In this document: positions 36,810-45,895 of the stretch, in pieces
How positions within the stretch are numbered: position 1 is the first letter of the stretch
Layout of the letters: each line of letters opens with the position of its first letter
Assembly (NCBI GenBank): GCA_963848675.1
Contig: CAWKEY010000031.1
Coordinates: 159,491 to 223,490, forward strand
Reading direction: 5' to 3'
Source: CAWKEY01 sp963848675
GTDB taxonomy: Bacteria > Pseudomonadota > Gammaproteobacteria > Methylococcales > Methylomonadaceae
Length of the DNA stretch: 64,000 nt
Position numbers and translations under genes: made by a program
The notes under the pieces: generated by a model
The model's database searches: none
Told to the model about the DNA's origin: nothing
What the model saw: only the letters and a program-made list of their open reading frames with translations

Positions 36810-37496
36810 TTAGTTTGCATTTGCTGAGTTGAACAGCGACATAAACAAATTCTTTGCTCCGCTTATTTTTCTATCCTTGGCCTTTTTTAAAGCAAGTTTT
36901 ACTTCGGCTTTAAGTTGGTTATCCGCATAAAGTTGATCATGACGAATAGGCACTGATACCGCTTTTTCAAAGTATTTTTCGGCTTCAATCGGATTGTCAT
37001 GCGTTAGCAGATAATCGCCATAGAAATAGTTGGTATCGATCCCATTTGGGTTTATGTTTAAGGCAGTCTTCAACATTTCTTGAGCCTTTTGATCATCACC
37101 AAATGAGATAGGCCATTTCGGCGCCATATAATAAAGTGTGCCCAGTGTCACGTAAGCTGATCCGCTCATAGTCGTTGGCTTGATGGTAATTGCTTTTTCT
37201 AATAAATCACGAGCCTCTTGAATACTGCTAAGGGCGGAAAATCCATCTTGGTGGTTAGCATATGTGGCCTTTACAACAGCTTCCCAGAAAAGAGGTTCGG
37301 CGTCGGTTGGGAATTGCTTGGTTAAGGTAACTGTCTTGTCAAGTAATTGCAGATACGCTGATCCCTGTTTCTGTTTGGGAGTTCCGTAGTATATAAGTGC
37401 CCATTCCGATTCTATGCGGGCTAGAGAATCTTGAAGATTTTCTGCAGCACATTGGCTTGATAGTAGTAATAATGCAACAAATGTCGTTTTTTTCAT
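36810..37496 (-). CDS. TatT-like periplasmic TPR protein
   Basis: A 228-aa protein with an N-terminal signal peptide (KKTTFVALLLLSSQCAA, cleavage near residue 19) and TPR-like helical repeats. The stretch MAPKWPISFGDDQKA matches the signature of the TRAP-transporter-associated TatT family. TatT proteins are thought to gather ligands for a partner TRAP transporter, but no TRAP permease gene is nearby, so the function is open. The neighbouring CYTH gene is on the same strand with a 50-base gap. Confidence 0.7.
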   Translation of the reverse strand: MKKTTFVALLLLSSQCAAENLQDSLARIESEWALIYYGTPKQKQGSAYLQLLDKTVTLTKQFPTDAEPLFWEAVVKATYANHQDGFSALSSIQEARDLLEKAITIKPTTMSGSAYVTLGTLYYMAPKWPISFGDDQKAQEMLKTALNINPNGIDTNYFYGDYLLTHDNPIEAEKYFEKAVSVPIRHDQLYADNQLKAEVKLALKKAKDRKISGAKNLFMSLFNSANAN

Positions 37497-37546
37497 ACGG
37501 GAACTATAGAATAAAACAACTTTATAATCAATAACCAGATAAAAAA

Positions 37547-38023
37547 TTAGCTATTATTCCATTCGGAATAAGGGTGAAGTGCTAGATTGTTGTTGTAATA
37601 GCGCAAATCATACGTTACTTCCTGCCCTAGCCATTCCGGCTTTTCGAACGGCTGGCCTATTTCTGATAATTCAATTTCGGCGACAATCAGATCGGCATTG
37701 TCGCCGTAAAATTCATCAATTTCCCATGTGTAACCTTCGTAGATGACGAAATGGCGGGTTTTTTCTATTAATGGTTTCACGCAAAGCTCATGCAATAACT
37801 CGTCGGCATCCGATAATGGTATTTCATACTCATATTCACGCCTGTGAGTGCCGATAGTGGCGCTTTTAATATTTAGCCAAGCCTGATTGTCGCTGATGCG
37901 GATTCTGATTGAACAGGTCGGTTGTGAGCTCAGATAACCTTGGCTGTATTTGACAGAATGGCTGATTTGATGACGCCAGTTGTTGTTTTTGAGTAAGAAT
38001 TTGTGTTCTACTTCAATGGCCAT
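37547..38023 (-). CDS. CYTH domain protein (triphosphate-binding)
   Basis: A 158-aa CYTH/triphosphate-tunnel protein starting MAIEVEHKFLLKNNNWR. The ExExK signature (EVEHK) is at residues 4-8, and the alternating basic/acidic strands RIRISDNQAWLNIKS and DLIVAEIELSEIG are visible. Bacterial homologues hydrolyse inorganic tripolyphosphate or bind nucleotide triphosphates; the true substrate is unknown. The frame is open 15 codons further upstream, but ATG at 38023 fits the family start. Confidence 0.8.
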   Translation of the reverse strand: MAIEVEHKFLLKNNNWRHQISHSVKYSQGYLSSQPTCSIRIRISDNQAWLNIKSATIGTHRREYEYEIPLSDADELLHELCVKPLIEKTRHFVIYEGYTWEIDEFYGDNADLIVAEIELSEIGQPFEKPEWLGQEVTYDLRYYNNNLALHPYSEWNNS

Positions 38024-38225
38024 AATTTGATGATAAGGAAAAGTGCGTTGGTGAGTGACAATGAACAACTTACATCGTCAGTTGATGCGTATTAATGGTT
38101 TAGTCTGCTTTATTTAATTGGGCAGCAATGCTAAAGTAAGCCAGAATCATTTTACTAGGTTTTATTGGCTGTTGTTGGCAGTTGATACGAAACATTTTTT
38201 GATCTACTTAATTTAGGAGAAACAA

Positions 38226-38807
38226 ATGGCTTTTGAACTTCCTGCATTACCTTATGCTAAAGACGCACTGGCGCCTCATATTTCAGCGGAAACTTTAGAG
38301 TACCACTACGGCAAGCATCACCAGACGTATGTTACTAATCTGAATAATCTGGTACCGGGTACTGAATTTGATGGGTTGTCTCTGGAGGAGATTATCGTAA
38401 AGTCTTCGGGCGGTATTTTCAATAATGCAGCTCAGGTGTGGAATCATACATTTTATTGGAATAGTTTGAAGCCAAACGGTGGCGGTCAACCCACTGGTGC
38501 ATTAGCGGATGCTATTTATGCAACTTTCGGATCATTCGCTGCATTCAGAGAGGAGTTTACTAAATGTGCAGTGACCACTTTCGGTTCAGGTTGGGCGTGG
38601 CTGGTTAAAAATGCTGACGGCAGTTTGGCGTTGGTCAGTACAAGCAATGCCGGTTGCCCATTAACCACCGGGCAAACCCCACTGCTGACCTGTGATGTTT
38701 GGGAACATGCTTATTACATCGATTATCGTAATGCGCGTCCAGCTTATCTGGAAGCATTTTGGTCTTTAGTCAATTGGGATTTTGCTGCAAAAAACTTTTC
38801 AGCTTAA
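38226..38807 (+). CDS. sodB: Iron superoxide dismutase
   Basis: Converts superoxide to oxygen and hydrogen peroxide in the cytoplasm. The metal ligands His27 (YHYGKHHQTY), His74 (VWNHTFYW), Asp157 and His161 (DVWEHAYYIDY) are present. Gln70 in NNAAQVWNHTFYW is the iron-form signature. Length is 193 aa. A TTAGGAG site precedes the ATG and a good terminator follows. Confidence 0.95.
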   Translation: MAFELPALPYAKDALAPHISAETLEYHYGKHHQTYVTNLNNLVPGTEFDGLSLEEIIVKSSGGIFNNAAQVWNHTFYWNSLKPNGGGQPTGALADAIYATFGSFAAFREEFTKCAVTTFGSGWAWLVKNADGSLALVSTSNAGCPLTTGQTPLLTCDVWEHAYYIDYRNARPAYLEAFWSLVNWDFAAKNFSA

Positions 38808-38825
38808 TTTTTAAGTAATATGAGA

Positions 38826-38860
38826 AACCTTCTGCGTCTGTCGATGCAGAAGGTTTTTTT
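38826..38860 (+). terminator. Intrinsic terminator after sodB
   Basis: AACCTTCTGC (38826-38835) pairs perfectly with GCAGAAGGTT (38846-38855) across a 10-base loop, ending in a run of T. The next gene starts 15 bases later. Confidence 0.9.
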
Positions 38861-38874
38861 ATGGGAGCAATAAT

Positions 38875-39570
38875 ATGGCAACAGTTTTAATTACCGGCGG
38901 TAATCGTGGCTTAGGTCTGGAGTTTACTCGTCAATATGCAGCAGATGGCTGGAATGTCATTGCCTGTTGTCGTCAACCATCGCTGGCGACCGATTTAGAT
39001 AGACTTGCTGGTCAATACAATACGATTCAAGTGGAAGCGCTAGATATCGCTGATTTTGCTCAGATTGATGCTTTGTCGAGAAAATTATCCTCTTGCTGCA
39101 TCGATGTTTTGATTAATAATGCAGGCATTTATGGCGATTCACAGGCCGGTGGTTTCGGTCAACTTGATTATCAAACCTGGACTAAGACGCTGCTTATTAA
39201 TACTCAGGCGCCCATAAAAATGGCAGAAGCGTTTCTCAATCAAATCAAATGCAGTGAGAAAAAACTGATTGTCAACATTAGCAGTTTAATGGGCAGTATA
39301 GCGGATAATGATAGCGGCGACAGTATTCTGTATCGTTCGAGCAAGGCGGCGCTGAATGCGGCGATGAAGAGTCTGGCGATAGATCTTAAAAATCAGTCTA
39401 TAGGTGTGCTTATCTTTCATCCCGGTTGGGTTAAAACTGACATGGGCGGCCCGAATGCCCTAATATATGCTGCAGAAAGCGTTAGTGGCATGCGTGTGGT
39501 GATAGATGGCTTTTCGTTGCAACAATCAGGTGGTTTTGTTAAATACGACGGTATGCCGTTGCCATGGTGA
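38875..39570 (+). CDS. Short-chain dehydrogenase/reductase (C-factor-like)
   Basis: A 231-aa SDR. The cofactor motif TGGNRGLG (TGxxxGxG) lies at residues 7-14, NNAG at about 81-84 and the catalytic YRSSK (YxxxK) near 159-163, with the partner Ser in NISSLMGS. It resembles C-factor/carbonyl-reductase-like SDRs that act on small carbonyls; the substrate is not evident. The next gene begins at the base after its stop, so the two are probably cotranslated. Confidence 0.85.
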   Translation: MATVLITGGNRGLGLEFTRQYAADGWNVIACCRQPSLATDLDRLAGQYNTIQVEALDIADFAQIDALSRKLSSCCIDVLINNAGIYGDSQAGGFGQLDYQTWTKTLLINTQAPIKMAEAFLNQIKCSEKKLIVNISSLMGSIADNDSGDSILYRSSKAALNAAMKSLAIDLKNQSIGVLIFHPGWVKTDMGGPNALIYAAESVSGMRVVIDGFSLQQSGGFVKYDGMPLPW

Positions 39571-40077
39571 ATGGGTATGATTAAGAACAGTGTGTTGTTA
39601 TGGGCAATGTCCCAATGTGTTTACGCCACCGAGGTATCCATTCCTGAGCAGATTAAGGTGCCCGCTGGCAATCATCCTGTTTTAACGGCGCATGCGAAGG
39701 GTGATCAAATATATCAATGCTCGCTCAACAAAGGCGTGTATGCATGGCAAACTGAAGCCCCTGATGCACGCTTATTCGATGCGCAAGGTCAGATTGTCGG
39801 AAATCACACTGCAGGCCCAGTGTGGGAGTATAAAGAAGGTAGCCGTGTACTTGGGCGGGTGGTCAGCAAGATTGATATTGCGCCAGAGACGTCTATTTCG
39901 TGGTTGCTTGTTGAGGTGGTGGCACATAAGGGCAACGGTTTATTTTCGAACGTAAGCTTTATCAACCGGATTAATACGCGCGGTGGCCGGCCGCCTTTGT
40001 CCGGATGCAATGCCAATCATCTCGGTACAGAGAAGCGGGTTGCCTATACAGCGGATTATATTTTTTACGGCAAATAA
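39571..40077 (+). CDS. DUF3455 family secreted protein
   Basis: A 168-aa protein with a likely signal sequence (MIKNSVLLWAMSQCVYA) if translation starts at 39571 or 39577. Motifs such as IPEQIKVPAGNHPVL, GDQIYQCSLNKGVYAWQ and GHKGNGLFSNVSFINRINT-type sequence match the DUF3455 family of unknown function. It starts at the base following the SDR stop. Confidence 0.75.
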   Translation: MGMIKNSVLLWAMSQCVYATEVSIPEQIKVPAGNHPVLTAHAKGDQIYQCSLNKGVYAWQTEAPDARLFDAQGQIVGNHTAGPVWEYKEGSRVLGRVVSKIDIAPETSISWLLVEVVAHKGNGLFSNVSFINRINTRGGRPPLSGCNANHLGTEKRVAYTADYIFYGK

Positions 40078-40513
40078 CGCAACTTCAATTCCCTGAGTTT
40101 CATCAAAGCATAGACGGATGCCAAATGAGGGCTGGCGAGGTTATTCCGTTTGCTGGCGCGTAAGGCATTACCCAATATGGCTTCTGTCTCCATGGTGTGG
40201 CCGCTCTCATAATCCAGTAGCATACTGGTTTTATAGGGCGGCATGGTATAGGTGCTTGCGATATTGAGATCAACAATATTTGACGGGCAGGTGGTGCCCG
40301 CTGGCTTCAGCAATGATGCCTATTTCGTGCATGATGCTGCGCACGAAAGCTTCTTGCGATTGCAGAATGTCCATAGCCGTGTTGTTTTACATGCTCGTAA
40401 CCGGAGCGGCAAACCACCGATACTTCAGCGCCTGCTTTGGACAACAGCGCGCCGTAGAAACCGCCAATGGCGCCGGCACCGGCAATCAGCACTTTAGGGG
40501 ATATGCTTTTCAT
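40065..40513 (-). pseudogene. panE: 2-dehydropantoate 2-reductase remnant with the middle deleted
   Basis: The N-terminus (40513 downward) encodes the Rossmann start KVLIAGAGAIGGFYGALLSK, then AEVSVVCRSGYEHVKQHGY. The 3' part (about 40065-40290) in another frame encodes the C-terminal helical end with YKTSMLLDYESGHTMETEAI, GNALRA and LASVYALMKL. A normal PanE is about 300 aa; only about 125 residues of coding material remain, so the centre is lost and the ends are out of frame. The first ATG overlaps the hda stop. It should be non-functional. Confidence 0.75.
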
Positions 40514-41198
40514 CCAGAATTTGTTTCAAAAATGGCACGGTCAATTTGCGTTTGGCAGCCAATGATGCCTTGTCCAGTTTATCCAGCAAAAGCCATAAAG
40601 AAGCCAGGTCCCTGGCGTGATGTGTCAATAAAAACCGGCCCGCCTGCGGTGAGAGTTCAAAGCCCATTTGGCCTGCTTTAAAGCGCAAAGCCGCGATCCC
40701 ATCGTTATCGGTCAAAGGCTGTATTTTTAGTGTGAGCCCCCAATTTAGACGGGTTTTAAGATCAGGCAATTGAATGCTCAGCTCTTTGGGTGGACAGGCC
40801 GCGGATAGGATTAGCTTGTGACCGTGTTCATGATGCTGATTATAAAAATGAAAAAAAGCCAGTTCCCAATCCCGCTGGCCAACAATATGCTCGATATTGT
40901 CAAAACAGACGATGTCGATTTCATCCAGCCCGGTGAGTAGGGCGAGATCAGGTAGCGCTGAAGGGTCAAAAGAAAAATAGAATGAAGCGCGCTGTTGAGC
41001 CTGTGCCTCATGGCAGCAGGCTTGCAACAAATGGCTTTTGCCTTGGCCGGATTTTCCCCAGAGAAAGATTTGCCGCTCACCAGCACCCGTGATGCATTTT
41101 TGTAAGTGATCGACAATTTCTTGATTCGTGCCCGGAAAAAAATTGGCAAATGTTTGATTGGCCCTGAATTCAAATTCTAAAGGAAGTTGTACTGCCAT
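40494..41198 (-). CDS. hda: DnaA regulatory inactivator Hda
   Basis: Hda with the DNA sliding clamp stimulates ATP hydrolysis by DnaA after initiation. The 234-aa protein has an N-terminal clamp-binding motif (QLPLEF at residues 4-9) and a Walker A GKSGQGKSH near 48-56. An AAA+ core follows, with IDIVCFDNIEHIVG as Walker B. The neighbouring DUF2069 and ArsC-like genes match the gammaproteobacterial arrangement. Confidence 0.93.
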   Translation of the reverse strand: MAVQLPLEFEFRANQTFANFFPGTNQEIVDHLQKCITGAGERQIFLWGKSGQGKSHLLQACCHEAQAQQRASFYFSFDPSALPDLALLTGLDEIDIVCFDNIEHIVGQRDWELAFFHFYNQHHEHGHKLILSAACPPKELSIQLPDLKTRLNWGLTLKIQPLTDNDGIAALRFKAGQMGFELSPQAGRFLLTHHARDLASLWLLLDKLDKASLAAKRKLTVPFLKQILDEKHIP

Positions 41199-41204
41199 GA
41201 TCCG

Positions 41205-41555
41205 CTATGCTTGCTTGGAAAATCGGACATAGAGTGTGGCGCCGAAAAAAAGCAATAAACTCAGTATGATTTCCATGGTGGCGAACAGGCGATCAGTTGC
41301 GCTGGCATAAGCTTCGGCAGAACCGTGTAGAAAATAGAACAAACTGATATAGGCGGCCCAGGCACAACTCTTAGGCTTCCCGGCCAACAGGCCGCGCATC
41401 GGCAGCAGCAGCGGGGCAACTGTGACTAACAGCATCAGGGCTACAGGAAATCGGCCCGAAGGCGCCAGAACGGTATGCCACAGCATCAACAATACAAACA
41501 GTCCAAAAAAACCAGTCAGGGCAAGGTAGTAATAGTAAATTGGTTTAATGTTCAT
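41205..41555 (-). CDS. DUF2069 membrane protein
   Basis: A 116-aa protein with four predicted membrane helices and conserved sequence around YISLFYFLHGSAEAYA. The start MNIKPIYYYYLALTG at 41555 is chosen over an open extension to 41612. DUF2069 genes commonly sit directly upstream of hda; function unknown. It ends 6 bases before hda. Confidence 0.85.
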   Translation of the reverse strand: MNIKPIYYYYLALTGFFGLFVLLMLWHTVLAPSGRFPVALMLLVTVAPLLLPMRGLLAGKPKSCAWAAYISLFYFLHGSAEAYASATDRLFATMEIILSLLLFFGATLYVRFSKQA

Positions 41556-41736
41556 GCGGTTTTTTAAAAGAAGAGCGGTTATTGCCAGACGCGCACCCAG
41601 TGCACGGACCACCTCAGCACAGCCTCGGCGCTTTTGATAAGGTCAGCGCTGTAAGCTCCTTCAGATGCCATTACGACAGTTGCGGTATTGCGCGAGAAGT
41701 TTTGAAAAAGGATGTTTATCATGAATGCGGAACGCA

Positions 41737-42084
41737 TTAAATAATAGCCAGCACAGCTTCCGGCGGGCGGCCGACAGCGGCCTTATCGTTGGCAACAACG
41801 ATGGGGCGCTCAATCAGAATGGGATTGTTCACCATCCCCTGGATGAGCGCCTGGCGATCCAGTGCCTCATTATTCATGCCCGTTTCTTTATAGGCAGCTT
41901 CATTTTTTCGCATTAAAGCACGCGGCTCCAGGCCCAGCTTTTGCAAAATGGCATCCAGCTCTTCTACGCTCGGAGGTGTTTTAAGATAGTCGATGATCTC
42001 GGGCGTAATGCCTTGATCATGAAGTAGTTGCAAAGTCTGACGGGATTTGCTGCAGCGTGGATTGTGATAAATTTTTACGCTCAT
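41737..42084 (-). CDS. ArsC/Spx-family arsenate-reductase-like protein
   Basis: A 115-aa thioredoxin-fold protein beginning MSVKIYHNPRCSKSRQTL, with the single N-terminal redox Cys (residue 10) of the glutaredoxin-dependent ArsC class and the C-terminal NPILIERPIVV with the conserved Arg-Pro. The position near hda matches E. coli YfgD, whose role in arsenate reduction is unproven. No arsenite exporter is nearby. The 181 bases between this gene and the DUF2069 gene hold nothing I can name. Confidence 0.88.
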   Translation of the reverse strand: MSVKIYHNPRCSKSRQTLQLLHDQGITPEIIDYLKTPPSVEELDAILQKLGLEPRALMRKNEAAYKETGMNNEALDRQALIQGMVNNPILIERPIVVANDKAAVGRPPEAVLAII

Positions 42085-42176
42085 GGTCGGCATCGATAGT
42101 AAAAAGGAAAGCGCTATCATAGCATTTTTGCCGCGGGTTACGTGCTGATAGTCCCAAAATCGGGCGCAATAATAGG

Positions 42177-43346
42177 TTATTGTGTCTCTTTCGGTTCCTC
42201 GTCTTTATGGATGGCCTGCAACGACAGGCTGCCCAGCGGATCGTTTTTTGACCGATCGGGTGCGCCGGTGGGCGAGACTGAGCCTAGTCCTTCGCTCAGA
42301 TTGATTTTCAGTTTGAGGTTGTTAGGCGAGTCGGAGTTTTGCAGCGCTTCTTCCAGTGAAATAGTGCCTTGCTTAAACAGCCTCAACAGATGACTGTCAA
42401 AGGTCTGCATGCCGACATTTTCGGATTTTTCCATGGCTTCCTTGATGCTGTGAATGTCGCCTTTATGGATCAAGTCACGCACCAGTTGCGTACCCAGCAA
42501 AATTTCAATGGCGGCAGTGCGCGTGCCATCCATAGTGGGCACCAGACGTTGCGAGACAAAGGCTTTTAAATTCAATGACAAATCCAGCAGTAACTGCGAA
42601 CGGCGCTCTTCCGGGAAAAAATTGATAATTCTGTCCAAAGCCTGATTGGAATTGTTGGCATGCAGGGTAGACAAGCACAAGTGCCCGGTTTCGGCAAACG
42701 CCAGGGCGTGTTCCATGGTTTCGCGGGTTCGGATTTCGCCAATCAGAATGACATCGGGCGCCTGCCGCAGCGTATTTTTCAGGGCGTCTTCATAGCTTAG
42801 GGTGTCGACGCCGACTTCCCGCTGGTTGACCAGCGATTTTTTATGCGGGTGCAAGTATTCGATAGGATCTTCAATGGTGATGATATGGCCGGAGGCATTG
42901 CTGTTGCGATAATCGATCAGGGCTGCCAACGAAGTCGATTTGCCGGATCCGGTGCCGCCAATAAAGAGAATCAGGCCGCGTTTCTCCATGATGGATTTTT
43001 TCAGGATCGATGGTAAACCGAGTTTGTCGGCGTTGGGGATATCTACTTTAATATTGCGAATGACCAGAGCAAACGAATTACGCTGCTTGAAAATGTTAAC
43101 CCGGAATCGGCCGATTCCGGGTTCGGAGATGGCCAGATTCATTTCAGGCACATGTTCAAAAGCCTTTTGCTGGTCGGTATCCATCAGGCTGTAGGCGATT
43201 TCTTTCAGGCGCTCATTGGTCAGGACAATGTTTTCCAAGGGCTTTAACGTGCCTTCAAATTTGGCTGCCGGGGGTGCGCCGGTGGTCAAATAAAGGTCGG
43301 AGCCATCTTGGTGAACGAGTATTTTGAGGTAGTCTTTGAATTCCAT
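42177..43346 (-). CDS. pilU: Type IV pilus retraction ATPase PilU
   Basis: Hexameric cytoplasmic ATPase that assists PilT in pulling pili in. The 389-aa protein begins MEFKDYLKILVHQDGSDLYL. It has Walker A GGTGSGKSTS near residues 129-138, the Asp box ITIEDPIEYLH, Walker B and the His box (ETGHLCLSTLHANNS). The C-terminus SDSPNNLKLKINL separates PilU from PilT; about 30 extra residues follow. pilT is not next to it. Confidence 0.92.
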   Translation of the reverse strand: MEFKDYLKILVHQDGSDLYLTTGAPPAAKFEGTLKPLENIVLTNERLKEIAYSLMDTDQQKAFEHVPEMNLAISEPGIGRFRVNIFKQRNSFALVIRNIKVDIPNADKLGLPSILKKSIMEKRGLILFIGGTGSGKSTSLAALIDYRNSNASGHIITIEDPIEYLHPHKKSLVNQREVGVDTLSYEDALKNTLRQAPDVILIGEIRTRETMEHALAFAETGHLCLSTLHANNSNQALDRIINFFPEERRSQLLLDLSLNLKAFVSQRLVPTMDGTRTAAIEILLGTQLVRDLIHKGDIHSIKEAMEKSENVGMQTFDSHLLRLFKQGTISLEEALQNSDSPNNLKLKINLSEGLGSVSPTGAPDRSKNDPLGSLSLQAIHKDEEPKETQ

Positions 43347-43467
43347 AGTTAGGCTCTAGTGCTGAAAAATAGGGTGGCTTTTAGTTTAGTAGGCGATTTC
43401 AGAAGTTGAAGCGGAAGGCGCAAATAAACGCGTATAATGGCAGTTTTTTCAAGTATTTTCGGGTGTT

Positions 43468-44514
43468 ATGAGTAAACAAAGAAAAGCGGTGGCCTTGATT
43501 TCCGGAGGTCTGGATTCGATGCTGGCGGCAAAAACAGTCATCGAGCAGGGCGTTCATGTTGAAGGCATCAATTTTTTTACCGGTTTTTGTGTGGAAGGTC
43601 ATACTCATGCCATTAGAGCGAAAGACAAAGCCAAGCCCAAACGTAATAATTCCTTATGGGTTGCAGAGCAGTTGGGTATCAAATTGCATATCATCGATGT
43701 GATTGATGAGTATAAAAACGTTCTGATTAATCCCAAGCATGGCTACGGCGCCCACATGAATCCATGTCTGGACTGCAAAATTTTCATGGTGAATAAGGCC
43801 AGGCAGTGGCTAGTCGAAAACGGCTTTGACTTTATTATTACTGGTGAAGTGATTGGCCAAAGGCCGATGTCGCAGCGTAAGAAAACCATGCCGATTATCG
43901 CCCATCAATCAGGTGCCGATGACTTGTTGCTACGGCCCTTGTGTGCGAAGAAGCTGCCGGCGTCATTGCCGGAACGTGAAGGCTGGGTCGACAGAGAGAA
44001 ACTGCATGAATTTAGCGGCCGATCGCGCAAGCCACAGATGGCGCTGGCAGCAGAATTTGGTTTTACTGACTACGTTCAGCCGGCTGGCGGCTGCTGTTTT
44101 CTGACCGATGCCAGTTATTCGGCCAAGCTGGTCGATTTATGGCGTGCGCGCGATAACAATAAACAATATGACCTGGATGATGTCATGTTGTTGAAAATAG
44201 GCCGTCATATCCGGCCGAGAGCGAATTTTAAGATGATAGTGGCCCGGGAAGAGGGCGAAGGCCGCTTTATGCAAGGCTACAAAAATGAATTTATCAGTAT
44301 GTATTGCACCAGTCATGTCGGGCCTTTAGTGTTAATCGACGGATCGCCTTCCGCGGAGGATTTGTATTTGGCCGCCGGTATTACGGCACGTTATGGCCAA
44401 GGCAGGGATGCGGAACAGGTTGACGTGGCCATCACCAGCAAAGACGGCACCGAGCGCAGCATTCAGGTTAAACCGTTACTGGCGGCTGAGATTCCAGCCG
44501 AGTGGTTTGTATGA
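43468..44514 (+). CDS. PP-loop ATPase of the ThiI/MnmA type with NFACT-R-like tail
   Basis: A 348-aa protein with an N-terminal PP-loop SGGLDS (residues 12-17), as in adenylating tRNA-thiolation enzymes. Cysteines that could carry sulfur or an Fe-S cluster include Cys41, Cys100-x2-Cys103 (NPCLDC), Cys159, Cys209-Cys210 (GGCCFLTD) and Cys280. The C-terminal half (IGRHIRPRANFKMIVAREEG and following) resembles the NFACT-R fold. The next gene overlaps its stop (ATGA) and encodes a TusA-like sulfur carrier, supporting a thiolation role. The exact target is unknown. Confidence 0.75.
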   Translation: MSKQRKAVALISGGLDSMLAAKTVIEQGVHVEGINFFTGFCVEGHTHAIRAKDKAKPKRNNSLWVAEQLGIKLHIIDVIDEYKNVLINPKHGYGAHMNPCLDCKIFMVNKARQWLVENGFDFIITGEVIGQRPMSQRKKTMPIIAHQSGADDLLLRPLCAKKLPASLPEREGWVDREKLHEFSGRSRKPQMALAAEFGFTDYVQPAGGCCFLTDASYSAKLVDLWRARDNNKQYDLDDVMLLKIGRHIRPRANFKMIVAREEGEGRFMQGYKNEFISMYCTSHVGPLVLIDGSPSAEDLYLAAGITARYGQGRDAEQVDVAITSKDGTERSIQVKPLLAAEIPAEWFV

Positions 44515-44738
44515 GCCGAGAGGTTTTAAATGCCCGGCGCTTGCTGTGTCCGTTGCCGGTGATTCGCACCCAGGACAAGGTCAAACAGTTGCAGGCCGGC
44601 GACCAACTGGAGGTGATTTGCACCGACCCCGGCGTCATGCACGATATTCCGGCCTGGTGTCGCATCAATGGCCACAAGGTGCTGGAAACCAGGGCCAATG
44701 ACGGCGAATACAGTATTGTTCTGGAAGTGGGCGAGTGA
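44511..44738 (+). CDS. TusA-like sulfurtransferase
   Basis: A 75-aa protein with the TusA motif CPLPVIRTQ, its Cys at residue 13 as persulfide carrier. ATG 44511 overlaps the stop of the PP-loop gene, and its own TGA overlaps the next ATG. The tight coupling suggests it hands sulfur to the PP-loop enzyme. It could instead serve another sulfur pathway, but only one partner is adjacent. Confidence 0.85.
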   Translation: MSREVLNARRLLCPLPVIRTQDKVKQLQAGDQLEVICTDPGVMHDIPAWCRINGHKVLETRANDGEYSIVLEVGE

Positions 44739-45883
44739 TGGCTGAAGTCCCTGATGCGGTCAACGCGGATAAACTGAAAGCCAGAGCCACTTGGGCCGGC
44801 GCACTGGTTAATGTATTGCAGACGCTGATCAAAATCGGTTTTGGCATTCTGGGGCAATCCGCGGCACTCGTTGCGGACGGGATTCATTCACTGTCGGATT
44901 TACTCAGCGATCTGCTGGTTATTATCGCGGTCAGGCTGGGAAGCCGCGCAGCGGATCACGAGCATCCCTACGGGCATCGCCGTTTTGAAACCATCGCCAC
45001 GGTGATTTTGGGCGCCAGCCTGATTGGAATTGCCGGCGCTATTGTCTGGCGCGTATTGGAAAGGATGGCTACGCCAGAAACACTACCGGTGCCCGATGTG
45101 ATGACGCTGGGTATTGCCGCGATTTCCATCCTTGTCAATGAATGGCTTTATCATTATACCAAGCGCATCGCCAAGAAAACCCGCTCCAAACTGCTGCTGG
45201 CCAATGCCTGGCATCAGCGTAGTGATGCCATTTCCTCCTTGGTGGTTTTGTTCGGCATCGGCGCGGTACTGCTGGGCTATCCTGTTGCCGATGCGATGGC
45301 CGCCGTGGTGGTGGCGTTGATGGTGGCTAAAATCGGTCTGAATTTGGTCATCGAAAGCATCAAGGAACTGGTCGATACCTCGTTACCCGCGGAGTTGGTG
45401 GCTGAAATCGGTGAGGCTATCCATCAAATCGATGGCGTTGAAGGCATTCATTTATTGCGTACCCGGCAGATGGGCGAGGATGCGTATATCGATGCGCATA
45501 TCGTCGTTGATCCGCGCATTACGGTTTCAGAAGGGCACAGCATAGGCGATGCGGTCAGGGACGACTTGATCAGGCGTTTTGATGATGTTATTGATGTGCT
45601 GGTGCATGTTGATCCTGAAGATGATCAGGCGTTAAGTGATCAGTTTCTGCCATTGCTGAGGGGCGATGTACAGCGCCTGCTGGAGCATTATCTGGCGGAT
45701 GTTAAAGCCTCCGTCGAAGATTTCAGAATCCACTATCTGAATGGACAGATTGAAGTGGAAGTTATTTTGCCTTTCGCCATCAGTGTACAAGCCGAACAGC
45801 TGACGCAACTCAAAAAGCAATGTGCGTTGATGGGTGCCGAAGTGAATCAAATCAACGAAGTTTTCCTATTCTTTAAAACCTAG
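44738..45883 (+). CDS. Cation diffusion facilitator transporter
   Basis: A 381-aa inner-membrane metal/proton antiporter. It shows six membrane helices, metal-site residues in DGIHSLSDLLSD (near residue 47), the HEHPYGHRRFETIA loop, and HQRSDAISS in helix 5. A soluble domain follows (about residues 215-290). A C-terminal extension of about 90 residues (from roughly 292) goes beyond the usual FieF length. The metal cannot be assigned. It is coupled to the TusA-like gene by TGATG. Confidence 0.87.
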   Translation: MAEVPDAVNADKLKARATWAGALVNVLQTLIKIGFGILGQSAALVADGIHSLSDLLSDLLVIIAVRLGSRAADHEHPYGHRRFETIATVILGASLIGIAGAIVWRVLERMATPETLPVPDVMTLGIAAISILVNEWLYHYTKRIAKKTRSKLLLANAWHQRSDAISSLVVLFGIGAVLLGYPVADAMAAVVVALMVAKIGLNLVIESIKELVDTSLPAELVAEIGEAIHQIDGVEGIHLLRTRQMGEDAYIDAHIVVDPRITVSEGHSIGDAVRDDLIRRFDDVIDVLVHVDPEDDQALSDQFLPLLRGDVQRLLEHYLADVKASVEDFRIHYLNGQIEVEVILPFAISVQAEQLTQLKKQCALMGAEVNQINEVFLFFKT

Positions 45884-45895
45884 AAGGATTAAATC

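Noticed and set aside
36810..37496. Full TRAP transporter locus
   Set aside because: Only a TatT-like protein is present; no DctP, DctQ or DctM gene lies nearby.
41556..41736. Possible gene remnant between the DUF2069 and ArsC-like genes
   Set aside because: Short minus-strand frames (around SEGAYSADLIKSAE) are visible but I could not tie them to any family.
41737..42084. Arsenic-resistance operon
   Set aside because: There is no arsR, arsB or acr3; the gene sits in the conserved hda neighbourhood and is likely housekeeping.
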